Notes: a model not told the origin generated them from the letters alone. A stretch of DNA of 64,000 nt from SAR324 cluster bacterium REDSEA-S27_B3 (GCA_001627865.1 LUQO01000031.1:62001-126000); one strand, 5' to 3'. Counted from the stretch's first letter, positions 1 to 9,499 are shown. Translations and numbers: made by a program.

Positions 1-2074
1 TAGAAGGATTTTTATGCAGTCCGCCAATATCGCTTTTCCCCGGACGATAAACCTGTTCCTCCATCATTGCCTCACCAAGTCCCATATAAACACTTCCTTC
101 AACCTGTCCGATCACCAGTTTTTCATTGATTGCCTGTCCAATATCATGCGCAATCCAAATTTTATCAACACTATACCAACCGCTTTCAGAATCACAGCTT
201 ACTTCAGCAACACAGGCTGAATAACTGTAATTAGGCGAAGGGCCAACTCCGGAACCCTTATAATCTCCTCCATGGCGAGGAGGAGTATAGCTCCCGACTG
301 AGCCAAGTGTGCCATATTTTGTTTCCGCCCATTGGACTGCTTCGACGAATGTTGTCAACTCTCGGGAACCATCCTTCAGGGATATTTTATCATTTTTGAT
401 TGTCAGATCTTCCACCTCTATTTTCAGCACTTCGGAGGCTGCAGAAAGGATTTGTTCACGTAATGGTTTTACTGCTTCAATTGCGGCATTGCCTGTCATC
501 AAAGTAACACGGCTCGAATAACTGCCCAGATCAACTGGTGTTAGATCAGTATCAGCAGTAACTATGATTACATGCTGTAAATGTATTCCCAATTCCTCTG
601 CCACAATTCCCGCCAGAATCGAGTCTGAACCCTGCCCAATATCCACACTTCCGCAAAAAACTGTTACCCCTCCACCACGGTCAATTTTAATTTGCACTCC
701 GGAATGAGGCATTTTGTTCCAGTAAATGGGAAGTCCTGCCCCGCTTAGATAAGAACTGCAGGCCAGTCCAATGCCTTTTTCCGGAAGCATATTTTTTCTC
801 TTCATCCCGAACTTAGAGGCTAGAGTTACTTTACGGATGCATTCATCCAAACCGTTGGTAGTTACAGTAAGGTGATTTACAGTTTTACTGTTGCTGGGAA
901 CGAGGTGCCTCAAACGTAATTCTGCCGGATTAACACCCAAATCTTCCGAAAATTTGTCAAGCAAAACTTCCAGTGCAAAACGTGGCTGTGGTGTGCCGTG
1001 TCCTCGTTTTGGACCACATGGAGCCTTGTTGGTGAAAACCCGCATTGCTTCAAATTTATAATTTGCTATCGGATATGTAACGGTCTGCAATGCGCCGGTG
1101 TAAAAAGTACTGGCAACGCCGTAACTTCCGTATGCTCCTCCATCCAGAAAATTACGAAAATGCAAAGCAGTGATCGAACCGTCTGATTTGATTCCTGCTC
1201 TGACCCACATTAAAACAGGGTGTCTTCCTCTGTGTGTGTAAAAAACTTCTTCACGAGTCAGTGTAAGTTTAACCGGACGTCCTGAAAGCATGGCCAGTTT
1301 ACATACAACAATCTCATGCTGAAAAGGGTCTGTTTTTCCGCCAAACCCGCCGCCAACAGGAGTGGCAATTACTCTTATCCTGCTGGCAGGCATTTCCAGA
1401 ACTTTTGACAAGGTCCGGTGTACATAATGTGGAGTTTGAGTTGAAGACCACAAAGTCAACCGGTTATTTGAACCCAGTTGAGCAACTGCCGAGTGCTGCT
1501 CCAATGGCAAATGGGTGCTGCCCTCGTAATAAAATAACTCTTCCCTGAGATGATCTGCCTGACTGAAACCTGATTCAGTGTCGCCAAATTCCAGTGCAAC
1601 TTTCTTATGAATATTACCCTGCGCGGCATATTGGTGAATTTGGACTTTTTCTTCTGCCAATCCTTCTTCAATGGAAAGGATGGATGGCAATGGTTCATAT
1701 TCTACAACAATGTCTTCCAGTGCAGCCTCTGCTGTTTCTTCATCAATGGCCGCAACAGCTGCTACAGGATCACCGACCATGCGGACTTTATCCACGCATA
1801 ATGCTGTTTCATCCTGGCTGACCGGTAAAATTCCGTATGGAACAGGTAAATCCTTTCCGGTTATGGCTGCAATCACTCCCGGACGTTCCAGGGCAGGACT
1901 CACATCAATGCTTTTTATCAGCGCATGAGCATGGGGACTGCCCAGCATTTTTGCATAAAGCATCCTTGGCAGGAAAATATCATCAGCGTAAACCGTTTCG
2001 CCTTTGGCTTTGGCAAGCCCACCCACTTGCGTCCACGATTTGCCGATCCATTGGAAATTTTCTTTTTTGTTCAT
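1..2074 (-). CDS. Molybdenum hydroxylase large (Mo-cofactor) subunit, xanthine dehydrogenase / CoxL / HcrA family, 3' end cut by window
   Basis: This is the catalytic molybdopterin subunit of a xanthine-oxidase-family hydroxylase. The frame is open from an ATG at 2074 to the left edge, giving about 691 residues of an expected 750-780. The N-terminus has the family signature K-x-x-G-E-T-V-Y-A-D-D-I. The Mo-cofactor loop GGGFGGK lies at residues 241-247, and a YMGLGEAMMEE stretch near the left edge matches the conserved C-terminal region. With the 2Fe-2S subunit and CoA ligase next door, it may be a 4-hydroxybenzoyl-CoA-reductase-like, xanthine-dehydrogenase-like or aldehyde-oxidase-like enzyme. 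The substrate cannot be read from the sequence. No FAD (medium) subunit lies in the window; it may sit beyond the left edge. The ribosome binding site is weak. Confidence 0.9.
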   Translation of the reverse strand, partial: MNKKENFQWIGKSWTQVGGLAKAKGETVYADDIFLPRMLYAKMLGSPHAHALIKSIDVSPALERPGVIAAITGKDLPVPYGILPVSQDETALCVDKVRMVGDPVAAVAAIDEETAEAALEDIVVEYEPLPSILSIEEGLAEEKVQIHQYAAQGNIHKKVALEFGDTESGFSQADHLREELFYYEGSTHLPLEQHSAVAQLGSNNRLTLWSSTQTPHYVHRTLSKVLEMPASRIRVIATPVGGGFGGKTDPFQHEIVVCKLAMLSGRPVKLTLTREEVFYTHRGRHPVLMWVRAGIKSDGSITALHFRNFLDGGAYGSYGVASTFYTGALQTVTYPIANYKFEAMRVFTNKAPCGPKRGHGTPQPRFALEVLLDKFSEDLGVNPAELRLRHLVPSNSKTVNHLTVTTNGLDECIRKVTLASKFGMKRKNMLPEKGIGLACSSYLSGAGLPIYWNKMPHSGVQIKIDRGGGVTVFCGSVDIGQGSDSILAGIVAEELGIHLQHVIIVTADTDLTPVDLGSYSSRVTLMTGNAAIEAVKPLREQILSAASEVLKIEVEDLTIKNDKISLKDGSRELTTFVEAVQWAETKYGTLGSVGSYTPPRHGGDYKGSGVGPSPNYSYSACVAEVSCDSESGWYSVDKIWIAHDIGQAINEKLVIGQVEGSVYMGLGEAMMEEQVYRPGKSDIGGLHKNPS

Positions 2075-2114
2075 ATATTTCTAAAGTAATTGGAACGAGT
2101 TTTGGTTCCGTTAT

Positions 2115-2507
2115 TTATCTTGCCAATAGTTGTATTAGCTGGGGATCTATATTTGCACCAAATCCCCAGCCTTCTTTTTTGATTTCCGCTTTTTGTAAAA
2201 CATCATTTTGGAAGATCAAATCCAGCCGATACGCTTTTTCCATGCGGAATTGAGAAAATAATAAATTGATATATTCCTCCTGAAAACTTATGTAAATCAT
2301 TGCGGAGCGGTCACCTTTTTCTCGATAACCAAAAGGCTCTCCAATTTGTTCCAGAACTTCATGTGTCGTTGTTGTTCCTGCTTTGAGAAAATTTGGAGTG
2401 GCTTCACCTGACAAGTCAACTTTACCCATTCTGGATTTGGCGCATCCTGAAGAAAATACAAAAATAAAAATACAGATTAACCACAAAAAAATAACAGACT
2501 TGAACAT
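2115..2507 (-). CDS. Small lipoprotein with BamE/SmpA-like domain (copy 2 of a tandem pair)
   Basis: The predicted protein has about 130 residues. It starts with a hydrophobic signal segment ending in a lipobox (FSSGC), so it is probably an outer- or inner-membrane lipoprotein. The mature part carries the pattern G-T-T-T-x-E-V-x-x-x-I-G-E-P, which resembles the start of BamE/SmpA-like domains. The ATG at 2507 is preferred over an upstream in-frame start at 2591 because it gives a clean signal peptide and sits 4 nt after the stop of the preceding lipoprotein gene. It is a diverged paralogue of that neighbour: same size, same G-x-T-T-x-x-E-V motif and a similar GWGF near the C-terminus. The function is unknown. 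Confidence 0.75.
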   Translation of the reverse strand: MFKSVIFLWLICIFIFVFSSGCAKSRMGKVDLSGEATPNFLKAGTTTTHEVLEQIGEPFGYREKGDRSAMIYISFQEEYINLLFSQFRMEKAYRLDLIFQNDVLQKAEIKKEGWGFGANIDPQLIQLLAR

Positions 2508-2511
2508 GCTC

Positions 2512-2892
2512 TTATCTCGCACTTCTTCTTGTGCCGGGATTATTTGAAGTTGCCGGAGCCATAAAGCCCCATCCGCTTCCGGTTTTTTCAATTTTGGCTT
2601 CTACTACAATTTGGTGTTCCAGACGAAGCACAAGTTCATTTCCTTCATAAGTTCCATAAAGAAAGAAGTAATCTCCTCGCTCATGATTGTAAATAAGAGT
2701 TTCTTTGCCTGCCACAATGCGGTGAACAAGAGGTTCACCCAAAGTGTTAAAAACTTCTGCTCTTGTAGTTTTCCCAACCTGAATGAAAGTCGGGATACCC
2801 TCATTTGCCTGGAATTTTCCGAAGGTGCTGATTGAGCATGAAGACAGCATTAATATCATACTGATGGCTGTGATTAGATTAATAAAACGCAT
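2512..2892 (-). CDS. Small lipoprotein with BamE/SmpA-like domain (copy 1 of a tandem pair)
   Basis: The protein has 126 residues, with an N-terminal signal segment and a lipobox (LMLSSC) that predicts lipid modification. The mature domain begins PTFIQVGKTTRAEVFNTLGE, the motif typical of BamE/SmpA-like folds. A Y-N-H-E-R-G-D-Y-F stretch and GSGWGF follow. It is translationally close to the second lipoprotein gene (4 nt gap). Both lie between the 2Fe-2S subunit and the Mo subunit of a molybdenum hydroxylase, an unexpected place for envelope lipoproteins. The specific role is unknown. Confidence 0.75.
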   Translation of the reverse strand: MRFINLITAISMILMLSSCSISTFGKFQANEGIPTFIQVGKTTRAEVFNTLGEPLVHRIVAGKETLIYNHERGDYFFLYGTYEGNELVLRLEHQIVVEAKIEKTGSGWGFMAPATSNNPGTRRSAR

Positions 2893-2921
2893 TATATTTC
2901 TCTATCGGTTTTGAAGAAGTT

Positions 2922-3425
2922 TTATAAAGTTGCTGTTAATTCCCGCACTTGTTCAGCGGCTTGTTCTACTGCCTCCACAATTTTCGCGTATCCCGTGCAG
3001 CGGCACAAATTCCCTGAAAGCGCTTCCCTGATTTCTTTCCTGTCCGGATTTGAATTTTTGTCAAGCAGAGCCTTTGCTGTCATCAGCATCCCCGGAGAAC
3101 AATATCCACACTGCGAAGCGCCCTCCTTTGCAAAAGCAGTTTGCAGTGGATGCGCTTTGCAATCGGATCCTTGTTTGTCTGGTTGGGCCAAACCTTCGAT
3201 GGTCATGATCTCCTTTCCCTGTACTTCTACAGGAAGAATCAGACACGACAGAATCGGCTCTCCATTTATTAGCACAGTACACGCTCCGCATTCTCCAAGT
3301 TCACATCCATGTTTGGTTCCGGTTAGGCGCAGGTCTTCACGAAGAACTTCCAGCAAAGTTTTGTGAATTGAAGCCCAAAACTCGTATGTTTCATTGTTTA
3401 TTTGAAGTGTAAGTAATTGTTTCAT
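2922..3425 (-). CDS. 2Fe-2S subunit of molybdenum hydroxylase (CoxS / HcrC / XdhC type)
   Basis: This is the small iron-sulfur electron-transfer subunit that passes electrons from the Mo site. It has 167 residues, the usual length. The plant-type ferredoxin cluster is C41-x4-C46-x2-C49 with C61. The second, helical 2Fe-2S cluster is C106-x2-C109 and C141-x-C143 (CGYCSPGM, NLCRCTGY). All eight ligands are present. It is separated from the large subunit by two lipoprotein genes, so the usual S-L order is interrupted. It belongs to the same minus-strand block as the CoA-ligase-like gene upstream. Confidence 0.93.
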   Translation of the reverse strand: MKQLLTLQINNETYEFWASIHKTLLEVLREDLRLTGTKHGCELGECGACTVLINGEPILSCLILPVEVQGKEIMTIEGLAQPDKQGSDCKAHPLQTAFAKEGASQCGYCSPGMLMTAKALLDKNSNPDRKEIREALSGNLCRCTGYAKIVEAVEQAAEQVRELTATL

Positions 3426-3570
3426 TCAAGGTTTTTTGTCATTTATTTACAGGCATAACCTAGGAGGTAAACTGGAGTAATCTGGCATCAAAAAATTTGC
3501 GGGACTCCATTAATTCTTCAGCAAACAGCTCATCATTTAACAAATTCCTAATAGTAAGTTTTAAATTGTA

Positions 3571-4866
3571 TCAGTTAGTTACATGAAATCTACGGGCTTT
3601 CATTTCAAAGCGCGGCAGACTTCCGGAAGGAACAACTTTTATTTCGGAGCTTAAACCCAGCTCATTCCGGATTTGCTGGAAAACAGTATTTTTTGCATTT
3701 TCCGTGTCTGCATCTTTTTTCAATTCCAGTTCAATTGAAAGATGCCCCATTTGCTTTACTGTTGATACAGTAATGCGGAATTCTTCTGTATCATCAGATC
3801 GCCTTATCAAATTTTCAATGGCGCTTGGAAAAACATTAATTCCGCGGACAACTACCATGTCATCCGCCCTCCCCAGCACACCGCCTTCAAAACGAGGGAA
3901 GGTGCGTCTGCATTCACAAGGTTCAGGATTCAGCTGTACCAGATCTCCTGTACGGTAACGTATAACCGGAAAACCGATACGCCCCAAATTAGTAATTATC
4001 AATTCACCTTGTACTCCTGCGTCAACAGGCTCAAGTGTTTCCGGATTCAGCACTTCAACAATAAACTCACTTTCGTTCACATGTGTCCCATTTGGCTGAA
4101 TTTCACACTCAAAACTGTGTGCGCCTACTTCTGTGGCTCCCGCATGGTCATAAGATTTTACTCCCCATTCTGATTCAACACGTGCTTTGGTGGCAGGTAC
4201 ATTTGCGCCAGGTTCTCCGGAGAGTATGGAGATACGCAGGGGAATCTCACTCAAATCAAATTCAGCTTGCTTTGCTACTTCCACCAGACGCAAGGCGTAA
4301 GTAGGTGTACAGCAGATTGCTGTCACATCAAGCTCCTTCATCAGGTGCAGACGTTCCAGTGAATCCCGACCTCCGCCAGGAATCATCATGGTGTTAATTA
4401 TCCTTGCTCCTTCCAGTGCAGCCCAAAAACCAATGAATGGACCGAATGAGAACGGCACAAACAAACGGTCATTTTCAGTAAGTCCAGCTCCTGTAAGAAC
4501 GAATCCCCAGCATCGTCCCCACCATTCCCAGCTTTCCGGAGTGTCCAGTACACGTAATGGTTTTCCTGTTGTTCCTGATGTCTGATGAAAACGTGAATAT
4601 GCTGATTCCGGATAAGTCGCGTTGCTACCAAACGGGGGATCATCCTGCTGTGCCTGGATCAATTCCTGTTTAGTCGTCAGGGGCACACGTGCAAGATCAG
4701 CCAGTGTATTAATTTCTTCGTGTTTTATTCCAGCGCTATCCAGCTTGTTTGTATAGAATCGATTACGCCCATAAATCTTCTTTAACATTGAATGCAGCTT
4801 TTCGATCTGAAGCGTTTCAATGGCCTTAGTCGGCATTGTTTCCACAGCATGATCGAAATATCTCAT
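3571..4866 (-). CDS. Phenylacetate-CoA ligase family (PaaK-like) AMP-forming enzyme
   Basis: The 431-residue protein belongs to the adenylate-forming superfamily and would activate a carboxylic acid, probably aromatic, to its CoA thioester with ATP. The P-loop-like SGTTGKP lies at residues 97-103. The adenylation motif YRTGD and the hinge GRADDMVVVRGINVFPS are both present, the latter typical of PaaK. The length matches the family. A CoA ligase beside a molybdenum hydroxylase recalls aromatic-CoA pathways such as 4-hydroxybenzoyl-CoA reduction, but that is inference. The start has a weak ribosome binding site. Confidence 0.9.
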   Translation of the reverse strand: MRYFDHAVETMPTKAIETLQIEKLHSMLKKIYGRNRFYTNKLDSAGIKHEEINTLADLARVPLTTKQELIQAQQDDPPFGSNATYPESAYSRFHQTSGTTGKPLRVLDTPESWEWWGRCWGFVLTGAGLTENDRLFVPFSFGPFIGFWAALEGARIINTMMIPGGGRDSLERLHLMKELDVTAICCTPTYALRLVEVAKQAEFDLSEIPLRISILSGEPGANVPATKARVESEWGVKSYDHAGATEVGAHSFECEIQPNGTHVNESEFIVEVLNPETLEPVDAGVQGELIITNLGRIGFPVIRYRTGDLVQLNPEPCECRRTFPRFEGGVLGRADDMVVVRGINVFPSAIENLIRRSDDTEEFRITVSTVKQMGHLSIELELKKDADTENAKNTVFQQIRNELGLSSEIKVVPSGSLPRFEMKARRFHVTN

Positions 4867-4917
4867 TCAAAGTTTCGTGAGGAATTGAAGATGTCCCTGC
4901 ATATTAAGGAAATTTGA

Positions 4918-6297
4918 TTAACGACCTCCAACCAGGATTGAATCGATTTTTAAGGTAGGCTGACCAACTGTTGTTGGAACCCATCCGCTCGCGGCGCCAC
5001 ACATTCCTGCGGCTAAATCGAGGTCGTCGGCGATCATTGATATTTGCGGAAGGATTTCGAAACCTTTACCAATCAGAGTTGCTCCGCGCACAGGTTCGGC
5101 TATTTTGCCTTTACGGATGGCATAGCCCTCCTGTACGGCAAAGTTAAATTCACCTGTTCCGGGATTTACGGAGCCTCCTCCCATTTTTTTTGCGTAAAGT
5201 CCGAAATCAATTGAATGTATCATTTCATCTATTGAATTTGGTCCGGGGGCAATGAAGGTGTTTCGCATTCTGGAAACCGGAGCAAATTTATAGGATTCGC
5301 GTCTTGCTGACCCGCTTCGAGCAATGCCTACCTGGCCTGCACCTATACGGTCACTGAGATAGTTTTTCAATATGCCATTTTCAATCAGCATAGTTTTTTG
5401 GGTCGGCGTGCCTTCATCATCCACATTACATGAACCCCATTTGTTTGGAATCGTTCCGTCGTCAATCGCGGTAAGAATCGGCTGTCCAACTTCAACTCCA
5501 ATTTTGTCACAAAAAGGAGAGGCATTTTTACGTATTGCTTCTGTTTCAAGGGGATGTCCACACGCTTCGTGAAAAATCACTCCACCAAATCCATTACCGA
5601 GAACTACCGGCAAAACTCCTCCATTTATATAGCCCGCACTTGCCATACGCAGAGCCGAATGCGCGGCATTTTCCGCGAGCTCCTCAAGGTCCAGATTTTG
5701 AAAAAACTCATAACCTCCTAAAACTCCCGGACTCTCCGCTGCTGATTGAGGCCCGTCTCCTTTCTCGGCAACCGCGGACAGCCGCATCCTTGAATAGCTG
5801 CGGGTGTCTTCAGACCACAATCCTTCACTGTTTGCAATCAGCACGGAACGTTTTTTCTCCGCCATGTTAGCGTTGACCTGGCAGATATCCTCACCATGGC
5901 TGCGGGTAATATTATCAAGATTTTTTAAAAGCTCCACACGCTCGGACTTGCTCACAGTATCCGGATTTACAGCTATATGATGTATATCTTCCACAGATTG
6001 TTGTTCAAGCGGCAAAATACCTCCGGGCAGCCCTTCTTTACCAGACTGTCCAAGGTTCTCAGTTAGTTTCAAAAGACTGTCTTGATCAGTATCACTGCTG
6101 TAGCCATAGTATGCTTCGTTTCCATATAGCAGGCGTATCCCAATACCAAATGAGTTTGAGGAATTTATTTCATCAATTTTTTTGTCAAGCAGATTGATTG
6201 AAGAAGAAATACTGTCCTCAACAAAAACTTCAGTAAAGTCTGCTCCCTGCTTCAGTCCGTACTCCAAAATTTTTTTTACTGTGTTTTCTGACAGCAT
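4918..6297 (-). CDS. tldD: TldD-like metalloprotease
   Basis: The 459-residue protein matches TldD, a cytosolic zinc metalloprotease that usually acts with TldE/PmbA in peptide degradation and maturation. The zinc motif HEACGH (HExxxH) is at residues 243-248, followed by the conserved ETEAIRK region. The C-terminal G-G-S-V-N-P-G-T-G-x-F and GATLIGKG stretches are family hallmarks. No tldE/pmbA partner is adjacent. Its position in a catabolic block is unexplained. Confidence 0.93.
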   Translation of the reverse strand: MLSENTVKKILEYGLKQGADFTEVFVEDSISSSINLLDKKIDEINSSNSFGIGIRLLYGNEAYYGYSSDTDQDSLLKLTENLGQSGKEGLPGGILPLEQQSVEDIHHIAVNPDTVSKSERVELLKNLDNITRSHGEDICQVNANMAEKKRSVLIANSEGLWSEDTRSYSRMRLSAVAEKGDGPQSAAESPGVLGGYEFFQNLDLEELAENAAHSALRMASAGYINGGVLPVVLGNGFGGVIFHEACGHPLETEAIRKNASPFCDKIGVEVGQPILTAIDDGTIPNKWGSCNVDDEGTPTQKTMLIENGILKNYLSDRIGAGQVGIARSGSARRESYKFAPVSRMRNTFIAPGPNSIDEMIHSIDFGLYAKKMGGGSVNPGTGEFNFAVQEGYAIRKGKIAEPVRGATLIGKGFEILPQISMIADDLDLAAGMCGAASGWVPTTVGQPTLKIDSILVGGR

Positions 6298-6402
6298 AAA
6301 TAATCTCCATTAAATTATTTGAATGATTACAAAAACATCTGAATCATATTTTTCGTTTCATCCTAATTCAATACATGTTGCGATGCAATCCAGAATCTGT
6401 AT

Positions 6403-7560
6403 TCAAACAACGTTATATTCCTGAATTAAGCGGTTTTCGGAAAACCTGTTATAATCCAGCATGCTTACATCAACGCTGGAAGCTTCCCCGTCAAGCAGTA
6501 TTTCAGCCATCAATTTTCCGCAAATTGGTCCCTGCATGAACCCATGTCCGGAAAATCCACTGAGCAGGTAAAAACCATCTACCGGTGACGAGCCGATTAT
6601 GGGATGAGCATCAGGGGTCATCTCATAAAGTCCCGCCTGTCGTGTTCGGATTCCAGTGTTTTCCAGCAAAGGCATACGTTTTACTGCTGCTTCAATGTGT
6701 TCCAGCTCCCATTCCGGGTCGATACTTTGATTTTCTCCTATTATTTCTCTAGGGTTAGACATGCCGCTTAACAGTCCAGAACCCTCACGATGAAAATAAA
6801 GGCTTTGTGAGAAATCTATCACAAATGGAAATTCAGCAGGAAGTGCAGAAATCGTATCTGTTACAAACCACTGTCGTCGTAGCGGGGAGATTGGTATTTC
6901 AAGGCCAATTTTTTCCCCCAGTGCAGCACTCCATGGTCCGCATGTGTTCACGACAGAATCAGTATGAATCTCACCTGAATTTGTCTTCAATTTGTAAACT
7001 TTGCTCCCTTCAAGCACAATATCAGTCGCGCAGCAATCCGTAATGCAGACAGCACCATGTTTTTGTGCCGCATTGATGTAGCCCATCACAATGCTGTTGG
7101 GATCAGCCAGACCTTCTTCTGCATTGAAGGTCCCAGCCAATGCATCCGGGAACAAGCACGGATTAGCCATTCTGCGAACTTCATCTCCTTCTATCCACTC
7201 TGTATTTACACCTAATGAATGCTGCAGCTCTACAGATTTTTTAAATACTTCAACATCCTTTTCGCATGTTAAGACAAAAAGGTATCCGCATTTTTGTACC
7301 AGTGCAGACTGTCCTGTTTCATCTTCAAATGCGTCAATCATAGGGAGACTGGCTTTTGAAAGACGAATATTGATTTTTGTGTTGAACTGGTAGCGGATCC
7401 CCCCGGCGCAGCGGCCGGTTGCGCCTGTACCAAAGAATGGCTCACGCTCAATCAGCAAAACATCTTTAAGACCGCGGCTTGCCAGATGGAAGGCTGTACT
7501 GGCTCCCATGACTCCACCGCCGATAATGACCGTGGAAGCTGTTTTCGGAAGGACTGACAT
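6403..7560 (-). CDS. FAD-dependent amine / amino-acid oxidoreductase (DAO family, sarcosine-oxidase-beta-like)
   Basis: The 385-residue protein opens with a Rossmann dinucleotide-binding motif (IIGGGVMGAS, residues 12-21). GTGATGRCAGGIR follows, as in sarcosine oxidase beta and D-amino-acid or hydroxyproline dehydrogenases. The C-terminus has the FAD-contacting G-x-Y-x-x-T-P-D-x-x-P-I-I-G motif and SGFSGHGFM. It would oxidise a secondary or N-alkylated amine or amino acid. It lies 2 nt from the ornithine-cyclodeaminase-like gene upstream, so the two are probably cotranscribed. Similar pairs occur in proline, hydroxyproline or opine catabolism; the substrate here is inference. Confidence 0.88.
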   Translation of the reverse strand: MSVLPKTASTVIIGGGVMGASTAFHLASRGLKDVLLIEREPFFGTGATGRCAGGIRYQFNTKINIRLSKASLPMIDAFEDETGQSALVQKCGYLFVLTCEKDVEVFKKSVELQHSLGVNTEWIEGDEVRRMANPCLFPDALAGTFNAEEGLADPNSIVMGYINAAQKHGAVCITDCCATDIVLEGSKVYKLKTNSGEIHTDSVVNTCGPWSAALGEKIGLEIPISPLRRQWFVTDTISALPAEFPFVIDFSQSLYFHREGSGLLSGMSNPREIIGENQSIDPEWELEHIEAAVKRMPLLENTGIRTRQAGLYEMTPDAHPIIGSSPVDGFYLLSGFSGHGFMQGPICGKLMAEILLDGEASSVDVSMLDYNRFSENRLIQEYNVV

Positions 7561-7562
7561 GA

Positions 7563-8552
7563 TTACAGGTTGGCGATGGTGCCAAGATTTTCACGCTCAG
7601 AGTTTTTCATGACAATACCTGCGGATACAGCATCCTGCACTGCCACTCCACAGGATTTGAAAAATGTGAGCTGCTCAGCAGAAGACCTTCCCGTTTTTGT
7701 ACCATTAATCACTTCTCCAATTTCAGCATGAATGTGGTCCGGAGTGATTAAACCCTGATTGATCGGAATAACTAAATCACCTGCTTCGGCCAGCACAGAC
7801 TCACGTGAGTCCGCAACAACAAGGGCGTTGATAATTGTCTCTGCATCAATTTCCTGCATTTCAGGCTTAAATGATCCAACCGCGTTCACATGAACACCCT
7901 GCTTGAGATTTTCAAAAACAATTACCGGGGTGGTTGAAGTAGTTGCTGTGCAGACTATATCAGCATTATTTACTGCAGCTTCTGATGATGAGACTGCTTG
8001 AACATCATCAGGAATCGGGCCAATTCCGGACATTTCTTCCGCGCAGGTTTGAGCATGCTCTGGATTTGGACTGAATACCCATGCCTGTTCAATATTGCGG
8101 ACATTACAGACTGCTTCCAGTTGAGAACGAGCCAGTTTGCTGCTGCCTATGATGGCGACAGTGGACGCATCCTCAGGAGCAAGTACATCTGTAGCAGAGC
8201 CAACAGCAGCACCGGTACGAACAGCAGTCAAAACCTCACCGTCCATCAGCGCCTTGATTTGTCCGGTATTAATATCAAGTGCGATTACAGCAGCATGTAT
8301 CAGCGGCAATCCCCTGGCAGGGTTTTTCCCGAATACGGATACCAGCTTTACTGCCAGCTCTCCATCTTCCGGAAGTGCCGCAGGCATGGTGAGCAGTACT
8401 CCGTCCTGCTCAGTAACCGGAACGCGGCTGCGGAGAGGCATTTCTACCTGTCCGGAAGACAGCCGGCTGAAAGCGAGTTTCATCCCTGCTATTGCTTCCT
8501 GCATCGGCAGGGCATTCCGGACATCGTCAGAACTGAGAATTCTAATTTTCAT
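7563..8552 (-). CDS. Ornithine cyclodeaminase / mu-crystallin family enzyme
   Basis: The 329-residue protein has the full family fold. The N-terminal LSSDDVRNALPMQEAI is the conserved opening. The Rossmann segment is VAIIGSSKLARSQLEAV and the family motif AVGSFKPEMQEID is present. Members are ornithine cyclodeaminases, NAD(P)H-dependent ketimine (pyrroline-2-carboxylate) reductases or alanine dehydrogenases. The adjacent FAD oxidase, 2 nt downstream, makes an imine or amino-acid reductase role plausible. The nucleotide-binding loop reads G-S-S-K-L-A rather than the more usual G-x-G-x-Q-A, so cofactor binding may differ. Confidence 0.87.
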   Translation of the reverse strand: MKIRILSSDDVRNALPMQEAIAGMKLAFSRLSSGQVEMPLRSRVPVTEQDGVLLTMPAALPEDGELAVKLVSVFGKNPARGLPLIHAAVIALDINTGQIKALMDGEVLTAVRTGAAVGSATDVLAPEDASTVAIIGSSKLARSQLEAVCNVRNIEQAWVFSPNPEHAQTCAEEMSGIGPIPDDVQAVSSSEAAVNNADIVCTATTSTTPVIVFENLKQGVHVNAVGSFKPEMQEIDAETIINALVVADSRESVLAEAGDLVIPINQGLITPDHIHAEIGEVINGTKTGRSSAEQLTFFKSCGVAVQDAVSAGIVMKNSERENLGTIANL

Positions 8553-8651
8553 TTTGCTGAAGTTTTGTGTAAGAAGGGGTTTAGTATATCATTTAATTAT
8601 TGAACAAAAAAAGAGAGCGGATTGCCGGTATTATTCAACTTCTAGAAAAAA

Positions 8652-9479
8652 TCAAATATCGGTGTAGCTTAGGTAAGCTTTCAAAAATACAACAGCTTTC
8701 CCGGTAATTTGTGGACCTCTGCGAAAAAAGAATTGCTGTGACATTGTATATTTTTCAATACTGGTGGGGCCTTTTTCATTCATTTCTCCGTTTGAATCCC
8801 GGCTTGCGGTGGTGAGAACTTTTTTCAGCAGCACCGGAGAGTTGTAATCTATTTCCTCAAGCTCAGGAGTCATTCGGGAGGCTAACATTGTCATTGGAAT
8901 GTCATATAGAGTTTCGGCAAAAAAGAAACTCAGGAAGCGGGCGACTGCCTCTATCTCTGCGTCGCTGCGTGTCAACAGCCAGCTTGTCATTTCTTTCCGA
9001 AAAAGAGCCAGCTCTTTTTTCTTGATTCCTGCAGGATTAATAACCAGTTTTCCGTCACTCAGGTAGTTTTTTGTTTTTTTGCGCATATAGCTCAAAAACC
9101 CGCCTGATTTACGGAAAAGTTTGTGGTTCAAAAAACGTTTACCAAAATCACGCAAAATAGTGCGTCCCAATAAAAGCTGTTCCAGTATTTCTTTGGATCT
9201 TGTCGTATCTTTGAGATCTGCTGAAACTCGCTCAAAAAGCAGAATTAGCTCTTTCTGCTCATTTTCCACATCAAGCAATCGTTGGATTTCTTCCTGCGAA
9301 ATTTGTGGTTTTTCAGGAGAAGGTTCTTCTGAAGACTCCGGAAGAACCTTTACTTCGATCCGTGGAGTCTGTGGAGCAGGGAGTTTTTCTGCAGGTGAAA
9401 TATAAAGGAGATAAAACAGAGCACAGGTGGAAAGGAAAAATACTACCGTAAGCAGTTGAAACAATTTGTGCTGTTTCAT
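8652..9479 (-). CDS. Hypothetical membrane-anchored protein
   Basis: The product is not recognised. It has 275 residues: a single N-terminal transmembrane helix (about residues 9-27), a Pro/Glu/Ser-rich linker, then a mostly alpha-helical, Lys/Glu-rich domain. It is probably anchored in the inner membrane with the bulk in the periplasm. It lies downstream of argG but is separated from it by a GC-rich hairpin at 9500-9520. The start has a GAAAGAAG ribosome binding site. Confidence 0.7.
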   Translation of the reverse strand: MKQHKLFQLLTVVFFLSTCALFYLLYISPAEKLPAPQTPRIEVKVLPESSEEPSPEKPQISQEEIQRLLDVENEQKELILLFERVSADLKDTTRSKEILEQLLLGRTILRDFGKRFLNHKLFRKSGGFLSYMRKKTKNYLSDGKLVINPAGIKKKELALFRKEMTSWLLTRSDAEIEAVARFLSFFFAETLYDIPMTMLASRMTPELEEIDYNSPVLLKKVLTTASRDSNGEMNEKGPTSIEKYTMSQQFFFRRGPQITGKAVVFLKAYLSYTDI

Positions 9480-9499
9480 ACTTCTTTCATGGTTAAGAA

